Assembly: GCA_030847615.1 (NCBI GenBank)
Contig: JAUMIR010000001.1
Coordinates: 62,509,501-62,573,500 of the forward strand
From: Gambelia wislizenii
Lineage: Eukaryota > Chordata > Lepidosauria > Squamata > Crotaphytidae
DNA length: 64,000 nucleotides
Direction: 5' to 3'
A model generated the notes under the pieces. That model did not search any database. It saw nothing but the letters and a program-made list of their open reading frames with translations, and was not told the origin of the DNA. Both the position numbers and the translations under genes were made by a program. Below are positions 45,159-56,562 of this stretch, piece after piece. Numbering within the stretch: position 1 is the first letter of the stretch; each line of letters starts with the position of its first letter.

Positions 45159-45705
45159 TGCTGGAATCCTTTTAGAGACATTTTTATGCATGTGTGTGGC
45201 TTATGTGCATGGTGTATGTCCCTTTTCAGAGGAAGCCCAGTCTCCTTTCTGTAGTCCTTTGGACAACATCCAAAATCTCCCCCTCTGCAGCTGTGAAACC
45301 CTGAGAGGGGCTGTGGCTGCAGATGTTTAGTGGGGAGGGGAGACAATTCAACCAATGTAGATTTTGTTGGAAGTGCAACAACGCTTAGCACAAAAGAGTG
45401 AAGAGTGGGCAGTAGTATTAGGGTTAGATGGTTTGAGTGACCCACACTACTCCCTGCTTATCTACCTAGCCTGCTCCCTCTGTGATGTAAACTGATACTC
45501 TTGGGGATATTTCCACCTCTTCTCCTCCCCAGAACTCTTTCAGCTCTCTCTAGAGAGTTAGCAAGCTTAGATTAGCACCCTGAGTTACTTTCCTATCATA
45601 AAATGGAGTTCCTACAATAAAGGCCTTAGTCCATTTCTCTAAAGCCATTGATATCTTTGGTCCTTAAATCAGGATCTCTAACTACTGCATGCACACATTC
45701 TCTGG
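45159..45705. other. No feature recognised
   Basis: Anonymous DNA. Confidence 0.4.
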
Positions 45706-46312
45706 TCTTGTCTATACGAGCGAGGGGGGCATATGAACACATCTGAAAAAGCAGGCATTCTCAACAATGCAACCTGTCCTCATGGTCAAAAGAGCCCCAC
45801 TAAACTCCACATGACCCACTAGCCAAAATGGTGGCTCCAAGTGATTTACTCATGATTTTAAATCTGCTGCCACCATTTCTTTTTTAAAAAAACACAGTTT
45901 CCCATGGTGTGCACATGTGATATTTCATACTTTAAAAAAAGAGAGAGAGAGAGAGTATAAGATCACCATTTGATCGACTTACCAGACCCTTGTTTAGCTG
46001 AAAATCCAACTTGGTGGCAGCAGGCACTTTCCCTGTTTGCTAGCCCCACCCCCCATGCTAGTGTAGCTAATCAGATTGTGCTGCCTATTTCTATCTGTGT
46101 GAATGTGAGTGTTCAAATGACCGCACATTTGCACATCATACAGAGCTTTGTTAAAAAATCCAGACAACGCCCTGGACACTACCCACACAGAGTTTGTGGT
46201 GGATTTGGCTGCCCCCCTTCTGAATGACATGTATTTATGTACATGCTTGTATGAACATATTGCTGTATGTTTGCATCCCGTTCATATTATTTTCACTGTT
46301 TAGACAAGATCC
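45706..46312. mobile_element. MITE (cttgtctawacg / tttagacaag family), both ends present
   Basis: Left end ggtcttgtctatacgagcg; right end actgtttagacaagatcc. The interior runs parallel to 27,405-27,918 with gtgcacatgtgatattt, a (GA)n tract at 45,939-45,955, ggcactttccctgtttg and ccccaccccccatgc. Non-coding, about 600 bp. The L2 element begins immediately to its right. Confidence 0.75.
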
Positions 46313-46599
46313 CCACCCAGAAGCATAAGAACTGCTGCTGCGACTGAGCATCTAAACCTTAGTGGTGAAGGCTGAGACTCCAACTGGGCTCCACACCATC
46401 CTCCCTTCATCAACTGGAAGATCATTGGACTAAAGGACAAATATACATTGCTGGGCATGATCTGGGAGCAAGAATTGAGGTGGTGCAGATGAATGGAAGG
46501 TATGGTGGGAACACAGTGAAAGTTTGTTACAAAGGAAGGCAGGATAGATGTCTGAAATCTATCCCACCTTCAATGCACTCTATTCCCCGAAATGGATTG

Positions 46600-49410
46600 G
46601 AGAGCATACCAGCCAAAACCAAGACCCACATTATCTATGATCTTCTTTTGGAAGAGAATGCCGACCTGGCTTGCTTTACTGAGACCTGGCTGGAAGAGGA
46701 TAGCGCCATAACGTGGGCGCAGGCCCTCCCAGCTGGGTACTCTGTCAGTGAGCAGGTAAGGGGAAGCGGGCGAGGGGGCAGAGTGGCTCTGGTTCATAAA
46801 AATAACTTTACCTTGACCAGTATATCTGTTCAGAAAATGGCCCAATTCAAGTATATGTACCTGAGCCTGAAGACCAGGGAGTCTAGGGATTCTGTTAGTA
46901 TACCATCCACCCCGTTGTCTAACAGACTCCCTAATCGAGCTGTCACAACTTGTCTCAGAGTTACTGTTGGAGTCGCCAGACTGTTAGTTCTGGGTGACTT
47001 CAACATCCCACTTGAGACCAGCTTGTCAAATCTATCAGGTGCACCTCGGGAGTTCATGGTGTCCACGACAAACATGGGCCTATCCCACTTAGTCAACGAG
47101 CCCATTCGTTGTGTGGGTCATACCCTGGATGCGGTCTTTAGTATGGAACAGGAATATCCGGGGGCAGAGGTGACTAAAACCACTGCATTATCATGGACGG
47201 ATCACTTCCTGATCAAGGCTGAACTCAGAAACACTGTCCATCCTGTCGGGGGTGGAGGACCTATTAGAATGGGCCTCCCTCAAAGGCTAATGGAACCAAA
47301 TGGATTCCAGAAAGCCTTACAGGGTTTACTGGTTGGTATCGCCAGTGATTTTGCTGAAGCCTTGGTCAATACTTGGAACACCGACCCTACCAAGGCTATC
47401 AACACGATCGCTCCCAAGCATCCTCTCCAACCCACTTCAAATTGCCATCCATGGTATACTGAAGAACTTAGGAAGTTGAAGCAGGTTGGACAATGACTAG
47501 AGTGCATCTGGCGAAAAACTCGGCTCTTGTCTGACAAGACTCATCATAGGAAATTTCTTTGTTCCTATAGAGAGGCAATACGTGCAGCGAGGAAATCCTT
47601 CTCTTCTGCAGAGCTGTTTAGGGTGCTGAGGGAACTCACACAGGTTCCACCTGTGCAGAACTCATTACTAAACCCAACAACAGCCTGCTGTGATGCATTT
47701 AACAACTTCTTGGCAGATAAATTCTCACACATAAGAGCCAATTTGGACGCTGGGGTTGAAGCAGATTCAATTGACGAGGTGTCCAGTGACTCCATTGATG
47801 AGGTTATACTGGATCAGTTTCAATCTGTAAGTACCAATGACATAGACAAGCTCCTTGGGAGAGTGAGAAAGCCTACCTGCCTTCTTGACCATTGCCCTTT
47901 GTGGCTGGCCATCCAGGGGGGGTGATGCCTTGAGGATGTTTCTCAGGGACATCATCAATGCATCCCTTAGGGAAGGTCATGTTCCATCTTGCTTGCAGGA
48001 AGTGGTGGTTAGACCACTCCTAAAAAGACCTTCCCTTGACCCTCTGGATATGAAGAACTATAGGCCAGTCTCCTTATTACCTTTTTTGAGCAAGGTTATT
48101 GAGAGGGCCGTTGCTCTTCAACTCCAAGCTGTCTTGGAAGAAACCAATTATCTAGATCCATTTCAAATTGGCTTTAGGAAGGGATCTGGAGTTGAGACGG
48201 CCATGGTTGCCTTAGCTGAGAATCTCCACCTGAACATTGACAGAGGTAATGTGACCCTGTTGGTGTTACTGGATCTCTCAGCGGCTTTTGATACAATAGA
48301 TCACCACATCCTCTTGGATCTTCTGAGAAGGTTAGGAATCAGAGGCACTGCGTTGCAGTGGTTCCGCTCCTTCCTCTCAGGTAGATTCCAGAAGGTGATG
48401 CTCGGGGACAGTCACTCTGCAAGGAAAGAGCTTAATTGTGGTATCCCACAAGGCGCCATCCTGTCCCATATATATATATATATATCATATATATGAAGCC
48501 GTTGGGAGAGATCATCCAGAGGTACGGGACAGGATGTTATCAGTACGCTGATGACACCCAGATATATTTCTCCATGTCTCAGTCTTCCGCTCTGACTTCA
48601 GATGGTGTCTCTTCTCTCAATGATTGTCTTAGGGCAGCAATGGACAGGATGAGGAAAAACAAATTGAAGCTGTATCTAGACAAAACGGAGGTTCTCACAG
48701 TAGCAGCCCCGAACCCAGGTATTAGGATACAACCTCCAGTCCTGGATGGAGTCATACTCTCCTCCAAGGACTGTGTTAGTAGTTTGGGGGTACTCCTGGA
48801 CTTGTCCCTCCAGATGACAAATCAGGTAAATGCGATGGTCAGGAGTCTCTGTTATCAGCTTCGGCTGATCTGCCAGCTGCGCCCTTTCCTAGAAGTCGGG
48901 GACCTTGAGACTGTGGTACATGTTCTAGCAACCTCCCGTCTTGATTGCTGTAATGCACTCTACATGGGGCTACTACCCTCATTCTTGGTCTGGAAACTTC
49001 AACTAGTACAGAATATGGCAACCAGATTGGTCTTGGGTATATCTAGAAGAGACCATATAACACCGATCTTAAGATCACTTCACTGGCTGCCCATTAGTTT
49101 CTGGGCCCAGTACAAGGTGGTGGTTATCACCTTTAAAGCTCTAAATGGCTTGGGTCCAACCTATCTTCAGGACCTCCTCCTTCGATATAATCCTCCCTGT
49201 GCACTCAGGTCCTCTGGGAGGAATCTGTTGCAATCTTTAAAAACTGGGGTATCTTCAACCTCCCAGAGGACCTTTTTGGCTATTGCTCCCAGATTATGGA
49301 ATGGCCTGCCGGATTAGATCCATCACATTAACACCTTAAATAGCTTTTAAAAAGCTCTTAAGATGGATCTCTTCTGGCAGGCCTTTCCTGAATAGATACC
49401 TGGCCATCTT
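46600..49410 (+). pseudogene. L2 ORF2 (endonuclease plus reverse transcriptase), broken
   Basis: Endonuclease: ADLACFTETWLEED, GRGGRVALVHK, LLVLGDFNIP, SWTDHFLI. Reverse transcriptase: NYRPVSLLPFLSKVIERA, DPFQIGFRKGSG, LLVLLDLSAAFDTIDH, LNCGIPQGAIL, then CYQYADDTQIY (catalytic YADD intact) and ATRLVLGISRRDHITPI, LHWLPIS, LWNGLPD. Defects are a TGA at 47,494, a frameshift near 47,900, replacement of the segment after PQGAILS by a (TA)n tract (48,467-48,495) that shifts frame, and two stops after 49,317. Few breaks in about 2.7 kb indicate a fairly recent insertion. Confidence 0.88.
48467..48495. repeat. (TA)n microsatellite inside the L2 reverse transcriptase
   Basis: tatatatatatat with one interrupting c sits between the codons for GIPQGAILS and MKPLGEII. 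Related L2 copies have an ordinary coding segment here. Confidence 0.9.
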
Positions 49411-49616
49411 AATTAGTCCAATCCCATCCAGCTTTTTATTGTGTTGTTTATAGTATTTTTAATATTTATTGTGTTTTAAATGTTTAATTCTTTAATTTTA
49501 TTTTAAGGGGTGGGTGGGATGGAGGGGTTGTATGTGGATTTTAAGGTTGTAAGCCGCCCCAATTGCATTTTGTAGAGAGGCGGGATATAAATTATTATTA
49601 TTATTATTATTATTAA

Positions 49617-51300
49617 GACTTCTATCAGATCGGAGAGGAAAGGATAAGAGTGCATTCCAAGTATTAGTGCAGTAGATTTAAAATGAGAAAAGAAGAATAT
49701 CTCTCTGGCTTTTCTTCGCAAACGAAGATTCAGGAAGGACTCATCCCACACTTTCTGCAAGCACACTGATGACTGAAATGGCCAATCCAAGATAAACAAG
49801 TCCGGTTGCAGAAAGCACAGCAGAGGGTCTCCTTGGGTGATATTTCCGGGTTGTGATTCTTTCTGAATTGTCATTTCTCTTCAAGACTTGTTTGGCGTGA
49901 GTTCTCGAATAAGGCTGCAGCGTTGTGGATAGTGCGTCTCCATGCCTCCCAATGTGAGGCCATGGCGGACCATTGTTGGTGATCAATTTGGACGAGCCTG
50001 AGTTGTTTCAGGGTGTCTTTGTGTCGTTTTTTTTGAGTTCCCCCTTACGCTGACCCGTGGCAAGTTCACCGTAGAGTACTATTTTTGGGAGGCGATGGTC
50101 CTCCATCCTAGAAATGTGTCCTGTGTTCTCAATATCATGGCCTCAATGCTGGTGATCCCTGCTTGCTCAAGGACAGCAACATTCTTTGCTTAGATGGTTG
50201 ACCTTACATGTTTGGATGAGCACCATATGCCTGGGTTTGGGATTAGAGTTTTCCTTCTCCTAGGATGGTTGCCATAAGGCTAGAGAGCCCATCCTGCCCT
50301 TTGACACTCTTTGTCAGACCCTTCGGTTTTGACCTGTCTGGCATGGGAGACCCTACTGGTGGCTATTATGCCACCGCCAGCATAGCTCAAAACATCATTA
50401 GGGGACGCAAGCCTCTCTCCCAGAACAAGGGGGTGTCAATGGAGAGGAGAAAAGAAGAATATAAATTAAAACCATTCACAGATGATTCAGTAATTATCCT
50501 TTGAGGAGCTTGGAATATCTGAGGCAAAAAAAATTGAAGAATTTGCTAAGGTTGCGGGTTTTAAAATCAACAGTGATAAAATAATAATCTTGACTAAAAA
50601 TGTATCCAGCCAGGAGGAAAAAGATTTGATAACTAAACCAGGATTTGGTATAACGAAGAAGGTGAAATATTTAGGGATAAATGCAACAATGAGAACTCAA
50701 CAATTGTATGAATATATATATGTATATATATATATTAAAGCCTGGGCAAATATTAAAAAGTTTGAATAGATGGAATACAGTATTTTAAATCTATCTTTAT
50801 GAGGCAGAATATTGGTAATTAAAATGTGTGTGCTACCCAAATTAATATATTTATTTTAAATGATTCCAGTTATTCATTCTAACTGGAAGCATAACAAAAA
50901 GAATTGATGAAATTTCTGTGAGCTGGTAAAAAGCCAATGTTTAAATGAAAGTTAATGATAGATGCTAAGAAACGAGGAGGTCTGGGATTACAAGACATGA
51001 AATTAAACTTTTAATTGGCATGTTTGTCATCGCTAAAAGACTGGCTCACACCAGGCAATAAAATGATGTTAAAATTTGAAGGACACGAATTGTGATATGG
51101 GTGGCATGCATATTTGTGGTATGGGGAAGTTAAAATAATCATATCAGAAGAGCAGGTATCATATCATCAGAAGAGCATTGTTGGGAGTACAGGGTAAATA
51201 TAAGGAAACATTTGGTGCTAAAATACCCGGTTGGGTCTCTCAACAAGAGGCGCTTCATAGGAGAGAATTAGGCGCTGCACAAGCCTGGCTAAGACTACTT
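49617..51300 (+). pseudogene. L1 LINE reverse transcriptase/C-terminal fragment, split by an RTE-like insertion
   Basis: Coding before (EKEEY-like KMRKEEY, ending 49,700) and after (YKLKPFTDDSVIILEELG, from 50,463) joins across the inserted copy. It continues FAKVAGFKINSDK, ITKKVKYLGI, and further on, with frameshifts, RRSGITRHEIKLLI, HAYLWYGEV and IPGWVSQQEALH. These are L1 ORF2 motifs, and the catalytic box is changed to FTDD. A TA-rich microsatellite lies at 50,711-50,736 and a short atatcagaagagca duplication near 51,140. Only the middle to C-terminal part survives. Confidence 0.85.
49701..50446 (-). mobile_element. Internally deleted RTE-like LINE copy with 16-bp target-site duplication
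   Basis: The left 410 bp match the 3' end of the RTE-like element (59,611-60,112), including its C-terminal zinc-finger segment (CCAFCNRTCLSWIGHFSHQCA-like). The right 240 bp match its 5' end (63,290-63,550). About 3.2 kb between are missing, with the junction near 50,180 (aacattctttgcttag). It is flanked by the perfect 16-bp repeat gagaaaagaagaatat (49,685-49,700 and 50,447-50,462), inside L1 coding. With both ends and a duplication it looks like a mobilised nonautonomous derivative, although deletion after insertion is also possible. Confidence 0.88.
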
Positions 51301-51475
51301 TTTGTACTTTGAACACAGTTTGCAGTTACTGAAATAAGCTGTAAACAAAGAGGGGAAATAGGAGGAGAAGAGAGAAACTGGGACAGTTTAAAAGTAGTTG
51401 AAAAAGTGGGAGGACAGAGGAATAATCAGGACTATCCCTGGCAAACTGAGACAGTTGGCGGGTATGTATATGTGG
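51295..51475. repeat. Unclassified interspersed repeat, copy 2
   Basis: Ordered similarity with 33,440-33,685: tgtactttgaacacagtttg, ggagaagagagaaactggga, aaaagtgggaggacaga and gagacagttggcgggtat. It follows directly on L1 coding and could be an L1 3'UTR, but the other copy is not attached to L1. Confidence 0.55.
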
Positions 51476-52383
51476 GTTCTTTTGTTTCTGATTCATGAGT
51501 ATACCCACCCTGGGGAGCTCGGAGATCAGCTTGATGCAGATCCTCATAGCAAAAGTTCAATAAACTTTTAGCCTCTTGTTTCAACCCAGTTATGGTGTCT
51601 CGCCTCTTCATTCCTTAATGGGAATGCTATTTTCCTCTCCACCTTGATGAAGACATTAGTTAGAAGAACCAGATGGCCGTTAAAATGGAAGCTTTTGAAG
51701 CCCATAGATTCTGCTATAGACAAAGCATACCACTGCTGCCTAATATGCAGTAGTTTGATATTCTATTGCCAGCAAGAAGTACAGAAGCCCTACAAGCACT
51801 ATATTGTGGTAATTACAACCTTGTTGTTACAGGGAAGAAATAATGTCACACCAAAAGGCTCATATGCACAGAAATATTTTGCTACCTTCAAGACAACAGT
51901 GATCCCTAAAAACAATTCCACAAAAATATGCTCATGCTGATAAAAGCTGTAATTCTAACACTGTTATTTCCATTGTTGAAAGCAGAAACAGATTCACACC
52001 AAATAGTGTGTTGCAATACTGAGCCAATAAGTGCACTAAATTTATCTCATGAACACTTAATCTCTTTATTTGGTCGTATTTATTATTTGATTGCAATTAT
52101 TATTATTTAGTTGTACCAAAACCTTGATGCCTTATTACCTTATAACCATCAGCACTTTTCAGCACACTGCACAAGGAGGTACCCACACCTAGGCTGTGTA
52201 GTGGCAACTGGATAGTGTTGTGGTGCACCCCTGCAGCCAATCAATGCTCAGTGAGGTAGAATTGCACTCTTGCACTGTCTTGTTGCTGCAGCATGGAATA
52301 AAAGAGAGGCCTTTGCTCTCCCAAACTGTGTGGGTGGGGGGTGTTAGTTACTGCCCCTCCCAGTGAGATTCCATAACTGGACA
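51476..52383. other. No feature recognised
   Basis: AT-rich anonymous DNA; no termini or coding similarity. Confidence 0.45.
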
Positions 52384-53280
52384 TATTAGACACTTTTCAG
52401 GATCACATTGGCTTAGGCAGACTGGAGGTCAGTCAAAGGTCACAATGACCTGAGACGTGTCTAGAAAACGTAATGGTGGGAAAACCCAAGTTAGCATTAT
52501 GCGGAAAGCCTCCGTAATGGGTTTATGCTAACAACCCAGTCGTTAAGGGGTATGTGCTAATCCTTTCTTCCATCCCCAGGTATTTCAAGCAATAATTCAA
52601 TCAAGCAATCAAGTGACCATTCCTCAATCATATCCTATGGAAATCTCTCCTCAAACCCCTTCCTGTCCAATTCTATGAGGCTGTTGAAAGCCCATCAGTA
52701 TTTTCTCTCTCTCTCTACAAGTAAAGAAATCAGTTGAATTTCAGTTCCTTTTGTCTGTTATGTGGGAAAGCCATCCAAGCTTTGTAATTACTAACTCACC
52801 CCTCCAAGGCATGGGACAGAGTATAAATATGAGGGCCACAACAATAGCAATGTGTGTCACAGCTGAGGTGTGCCACAGTATACAGACCCAGCGACTCTTT
52901 TTCTTGGTCCGCCATGGATCAGAACCTCCTGTGCCACCCGCAGTTGCCTGTCTGAGTATCTTTGCTGCACAGAATTGTCTTCTCTTCAAGAATGGTAACT
53001 ATTATTCTATCTTTCCAGACCTCTCTCTCTATCCAACCTTTCTGCCTTAAACTGCTATAGCCTTGTGTGGTTTGTAATAACATGTTGTGTATGTTAGTTT
53101 ACTTTCCATATTATTTCAATAAAATACTCCTCTACAGTTAGTACTGCTATATGTATGTGAAAAGATCCCTGAAGTTACCCTCCCCCCACATCCTATCTGA
53201 GCGAATAATTCTCCCAAATATTAAAGGAGGTTTTGGCATCATGAGTGGGGCTAGTGTACCCCACCTCTTAGGGTAAAAGG
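52384..53280 (+). mobile_element. LTR-family copy with possible primer-binding site
   Basis: Family order: aggtcacaatgacctgag, caatcaagtgaccattcc, tttcagttccttttgtctg, gtataaatatgag (TATA at 52,821), aatggtaactattattc, gccttgtgtggtttg, AATAAA at 53,119-53,124, gttagtactgctatatg, agttaccctccccccac. It is followed at 53,234-53,250 by tggcatcatgagtgggg. That last segment resembles a primer-binding site for tRNA-Leu (consensus tggtgtcaggagtggga, three mismatches). The 5' edge is approximate and no gag or pol follows. Confidence 0.72.
53234..53250 (+). promoter_or_regulatory. Possible tRNA-Leu primer-binding site
   Basis: tggcatcatgagtgggg follows the polyadenylation part of the LTR-type copy. 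Equivalent sequences occur at the same place in the other copies (18,694; 22,075 reversed; 24,525 reversed; 37,065), with three or more mismatches to the complement of the tRNA-Leu 3' end. The preceding bases are not the canonical CA, so this is tentative. Confidence 0.35.
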
Positions 53281-54215
53281 GGAGGAGAAAGAAATGAACT
53301 GTCACTTCTTCTCCACTTTTGTAATGGCATGTGGACAGCACAAAGACCCAGTCCTGCCTCCCACTCACCACCAATTCACTGCAGGGGTGCACACCGATAC
53401 TATCTTGCTGCTGTTGCACAGCTGGGAGATAAAGGGCAGCATTTACCCACCAGAGCTCCAGGTAGCATCAGGTAGCAATTGATGGCCAAGAACCTACATT
53501 GTGCTTGCGAGCTGTAAATTTACATTCACGTAGTTACATGGTGACCCACTATCCTTCCGCCTGAACAACTGATTGTGTATCTGCCAATGTGCTTGTTTAT
53601 TGTCCCATGGTACAATGGAGAACACACTTTGGGTGATTCTGCAATCCCAATGACTAAAGTGGTACATTGAAGGCACTGACAAATAATTATGTAGATTCTA
53701 AGAATGTCCAACTGCATGGCTAGAATCCAGTAAGTTAGTCCCATGTAGAGTAAAGCCATTGAATCCATTGTTGAATGGTGAGATGTCATGAATGCAAATC
53801 CAAGTGATTCAGTGGCTTCACTCTACTAAGGACTAACAGTAGGATTTAAGCCCATGTGAAATGGCTGCCATTTTACATGTGGAATTCTGCTTAAACAACT
53901 ATGAACTGATTATGTCTATTCCACAATGGCCAAAGAAGTACAACTGCACGTGTCAGGGAATTTACACAGGTACGCATATCACACTGACAGGATTCTGTCC
54001 TATGTGTTCCCCTCTTCCCCTCTCTTCCCCCCCCCCACCATAGTCTTATCTGTCCCTCTGTATCAACCCTTTTCCTGCTACGGGATCAGACTCCTGGGCT
54101 CCTCTTATTCCCCTTCTCTCTCTTGTGTGGAAGTTTTGGGTCTACTTCTAAACAAAGCATAGCTCCTTGTTGTGTCTACACATTCGAAACTTTGTTTTGT
54201 TTAAAATGGGAAAGG
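53281..54215. other. No feature recognised
   Basis: Anonymous DNA with a C-rich tract at about 54,030. No coding similarity. Confidence 0.45.
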
Positions 54216-54342
54216 CAACTGTGCTGCCCCCTTGGATGTTGTCAGCCTACAACTCCCATGGCCCATCACCATTGGCTGTGGTAGTGAGGGCTGGAGGCCA
54301 ACAACTTCTGGAGGGCCACAGCTGCCCACCTGGGTATAAAAG
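54216..54342. mobile_element. hAT-like MITE (GGCCCTCCAGATGTTG-type)
   Basis: The arms tgctgcccccttggatgttg and aacttctggagggccacagc are inverted, with cctacaactcccatggccc between. This is a common short MITE pattern in reptile genomes. 127 bp, non-coding. Confidence 0.7.
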
Positions 54343-54756
54343 CAAAAGTGGAAACATCCAATCTCCTCTTGATTATCACAAAAGAAGAAGAAAAGGGAAG
54401 GTGGAACATTTAAACCAGTGACAGGAAAAATATATCCATGCTGCCACATGCAGCTTTTTGTGCCTCTTGACCCCTCCAGAATCTCTGGACTAATGTTTCT
54501 TTTTGTCAAAAAGAGAGGGTGAATTGCTACTCCTGTAAGTCTGCAGACACAACCATTTACCTTTTAAGTAGATTGTAAAGCCTTTATGTACTATTTAATA
54601 TCAATTTCTGAGAACCAGAAGTGGAATTCTGCTCATTTTTTTTCTTTTTCAGTAGTCCTACAAGTCCTGGTTCCAAAAATGCTTTATTGGCCAAGGGTAA
54701 GGATGGGCGAAAATTTCCTTTGCATCATTTTTTTTTTTTTTTTGACAAGGACTGAT

Positions 54757-54968
54757 GATACACCACAGAAATAATGCAGTTTGATACTGCTTTAACTGCC
54801 ATGGCTCAATGCTGCAGAATTCTGGGATTTGTCATTTTATGACATATTTAGCCTTCTCTGTCAAAAAGCTCTGGTGCCTCAACAAACTACAAATTGCAGG
54901 ATTCCATAGGATGGAGCCATGATAGTTAAAGTGGTGTCAAACTGCATTATTTCTGCAGTGTGTCAGTA
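54757..54968. mobile_element. hAT-like MITE (GCAGAAATAATGCAGTTTG family)
   Basis: Ends accacagaaataatgcagtt and aaactgcattatttctgcag, arms taactgccatggctcaatg and gatggagccatgatagtta. Same organisation as 28,143-28,344. A poly-T tract (54,730-54,743) lies just outside. Confidence 0.85.
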
Positions 54969-55164
54969 TCCCTGGTCCTCCTTAATTTTGCACTCCTAAA
55001 ACAAAAAACACCCCCCCCCCCATAAGTCTGATGTTTAAATCTGACATTTAAAAAACTGAATGCTGGAGAAAGCAAAACTGGCAGAATTGCCCATTCAGGC
55101 AAGAGTTAGAAATCTGAGGTGAATTCCTGTGTATTCTGTCTGCTATGTGTGTGTGGCACACTAT

Positions 55165-55402
55165 ACATGTAGTATTCTGCCACTACATACCACAGTTGCT
55201 TTATTAGGCATTAGATTCTTTCCCACCCCCAGAGCACATGCAAAAAAAGTCTCTCTGTTCTCCCAGAAGGCAGCAGCCTTTTATTCATAAAAAGGTTGCT
55301 GCCTTCTAGGAGAACAGAGATACTTTTTTTTGCATGTTCTTTTGGGAAAAAATGAAATCTAATGCCTAATTTAAAAAACTGTGGTATTTAGTGGCTTCCA
55401 TG
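55165..55402. mobile_element. Long palindrome (fold-back MITE)
   Basis: The arms of about 107 bp (55,178-55,284 and 55,288-55,395) are inverted copies around ttca. Paired blocks include cactacataccacagtt / aactgtggtatttagtg, attaggcattagatt / aatctaatgcctaat and agaaggcagcagcctttt / aaaaggttgctgccttct. Non-coding. No duplication identified with confidence. Confidence 0.85.
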
Positions 55403-55439
55403 TCAGAGGGGTAGTAAATCCACATGAGGGTTTAGTGGG

Positions 55440-56290
55440 ATGGGACTTTGGAGGCATTGTTTTACACTGGTTCTGTTCCTCTTGGAGGGACAAGTCCAGA
55501 AGGTGGTGCTAGGGAATTCGTTTGGCTCCTTGGCCACTGACCTGTGGAGTCCTATGAGCTATGTTTTGTGCCCCCACCCATGATACTCAACATCTACATG
55601 AAACCACTAGGAGAGGTTGTCTGGAAGTTTAGAATCCAGTGCCGCCAGTATGCTGATAACAGCCGACTCTGTTTCTCCTTACCACCTAACTACAAAGAAG
55701 CTGTTTTGTTCTAAACCATTGTCTGGCATCAGTAATGGATTGGAAGAGAGTGAGCAAACTGAAGTTTAATCCCAACAAGAAATATGTGCTTCTGGTCAGT
55801 CAAAAAGCAGATAAGGGAACAGGATATAGCCTGTGCTGGGTGGGGTTATATTCCCTGTGAAGACATAGGGTCACAGTTTGGGTGAGCTTCTGGACTGAAC
55901 CTTGAACCTGGAGGCCAAGGTTTGTGTGGTGGCTTGGAGTTCTTTTGCCCACTTAAAGCTTATGCACCAACTGTGCCCATACTTGAGATGCCTATCTGGC
56001 CACAGTGGCACATGTCCTAGTTATATCCCATTTGGATTATTGTAACACAATTTATAGGGGGCTGCTTTGAAGAGTGTTTAGAATCATCAGCTACTACAAA
56101 GATCTTCAGCCGGAGTGTTAACTTGGGCAGGATAGAGGGACCATACAACTCCCCTGTTACCAAAGATCCACTGGCTGTCATTCTGTTTCTGGACACAATT
56201 CAAAGCCTTGGTTCTGAACATAATTCAAAGCCCTATAAAGCCCTATATCACTTCATCCCAGGCTAGCTGAGGTACACCACCTTCACAGAC
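55440..56290 (+). pseudogene. L2-clade LINE reverse transcriptase fragment, degraded
   Basis: Decayed translation blocks follow L2 order: a GTSPEGG region, a 'MKPLGEVV' region (55,598-55,625), CRQYADN-like (catalytic box lost), SLGELLD, then SFAHLKLMHQLCPYLR, and SAGVLTWAG with IHWLSFCFWTQFKAL. Similar to the better copy at 46,320-49,616 but much older, with many frameshifts. Neither end is present. Confidence 0.78.
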
Positions 56291-56352
56291 ATGCCTAGTG
56301 GGCACACAAGAGAAAGCAAAATGGTCAGCACCATCCATACCTACCAAGTCAT

Positions 56353-56562
56353 CATTGCTATAAACCTTCTAGTTATTTCTGACCTATGGCAACCCTAACA
56401 TAAACCTATCACAAGGTTTTCTTGGCAAGATTTGTTCAGATAGGGTTTGCCATTGCCTTATTCTGAGGCTGAGAGAATGTGAGTTTCCATGACCAAGCAG
56501 GGATTTGAACCATGGTCCTGGACCTAGTCTAACACTCAAACCACAGCACCAGATTAGTTCCT
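56353..56562 (-). mobile_element. tRNA-derived SINE, diverged
   Basis: Minus strand: tggtgctgtggtttgagtgt, atggttcaaatccctgctt (B-box) and ctctcagcctcagaataagg, then aatcttgccaagaaaacctt and gccataggtcagaaataact. The tgggtgacc block is deleted. Confidence 0.75.

Larger units (their letters stand above)
46320..49616 (+). mobile_element. L2-clade LINE, nearly full length
   Basis: The element runs 5' to 3' on the plus strand with endonuclease and reverse transcriptase in the usual order. Its 3' region is typical of L2/CR1-group LINEs (gtaagccgcc..., gcgggatataaa) and ends in an (ATT)n microsatellite tail at 49,589-49,614. A 5' stretch of about 250 bp precedes recognisable coding. No clear duplication flanks it, as is usual for this clade. 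Confidence 0.85.
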
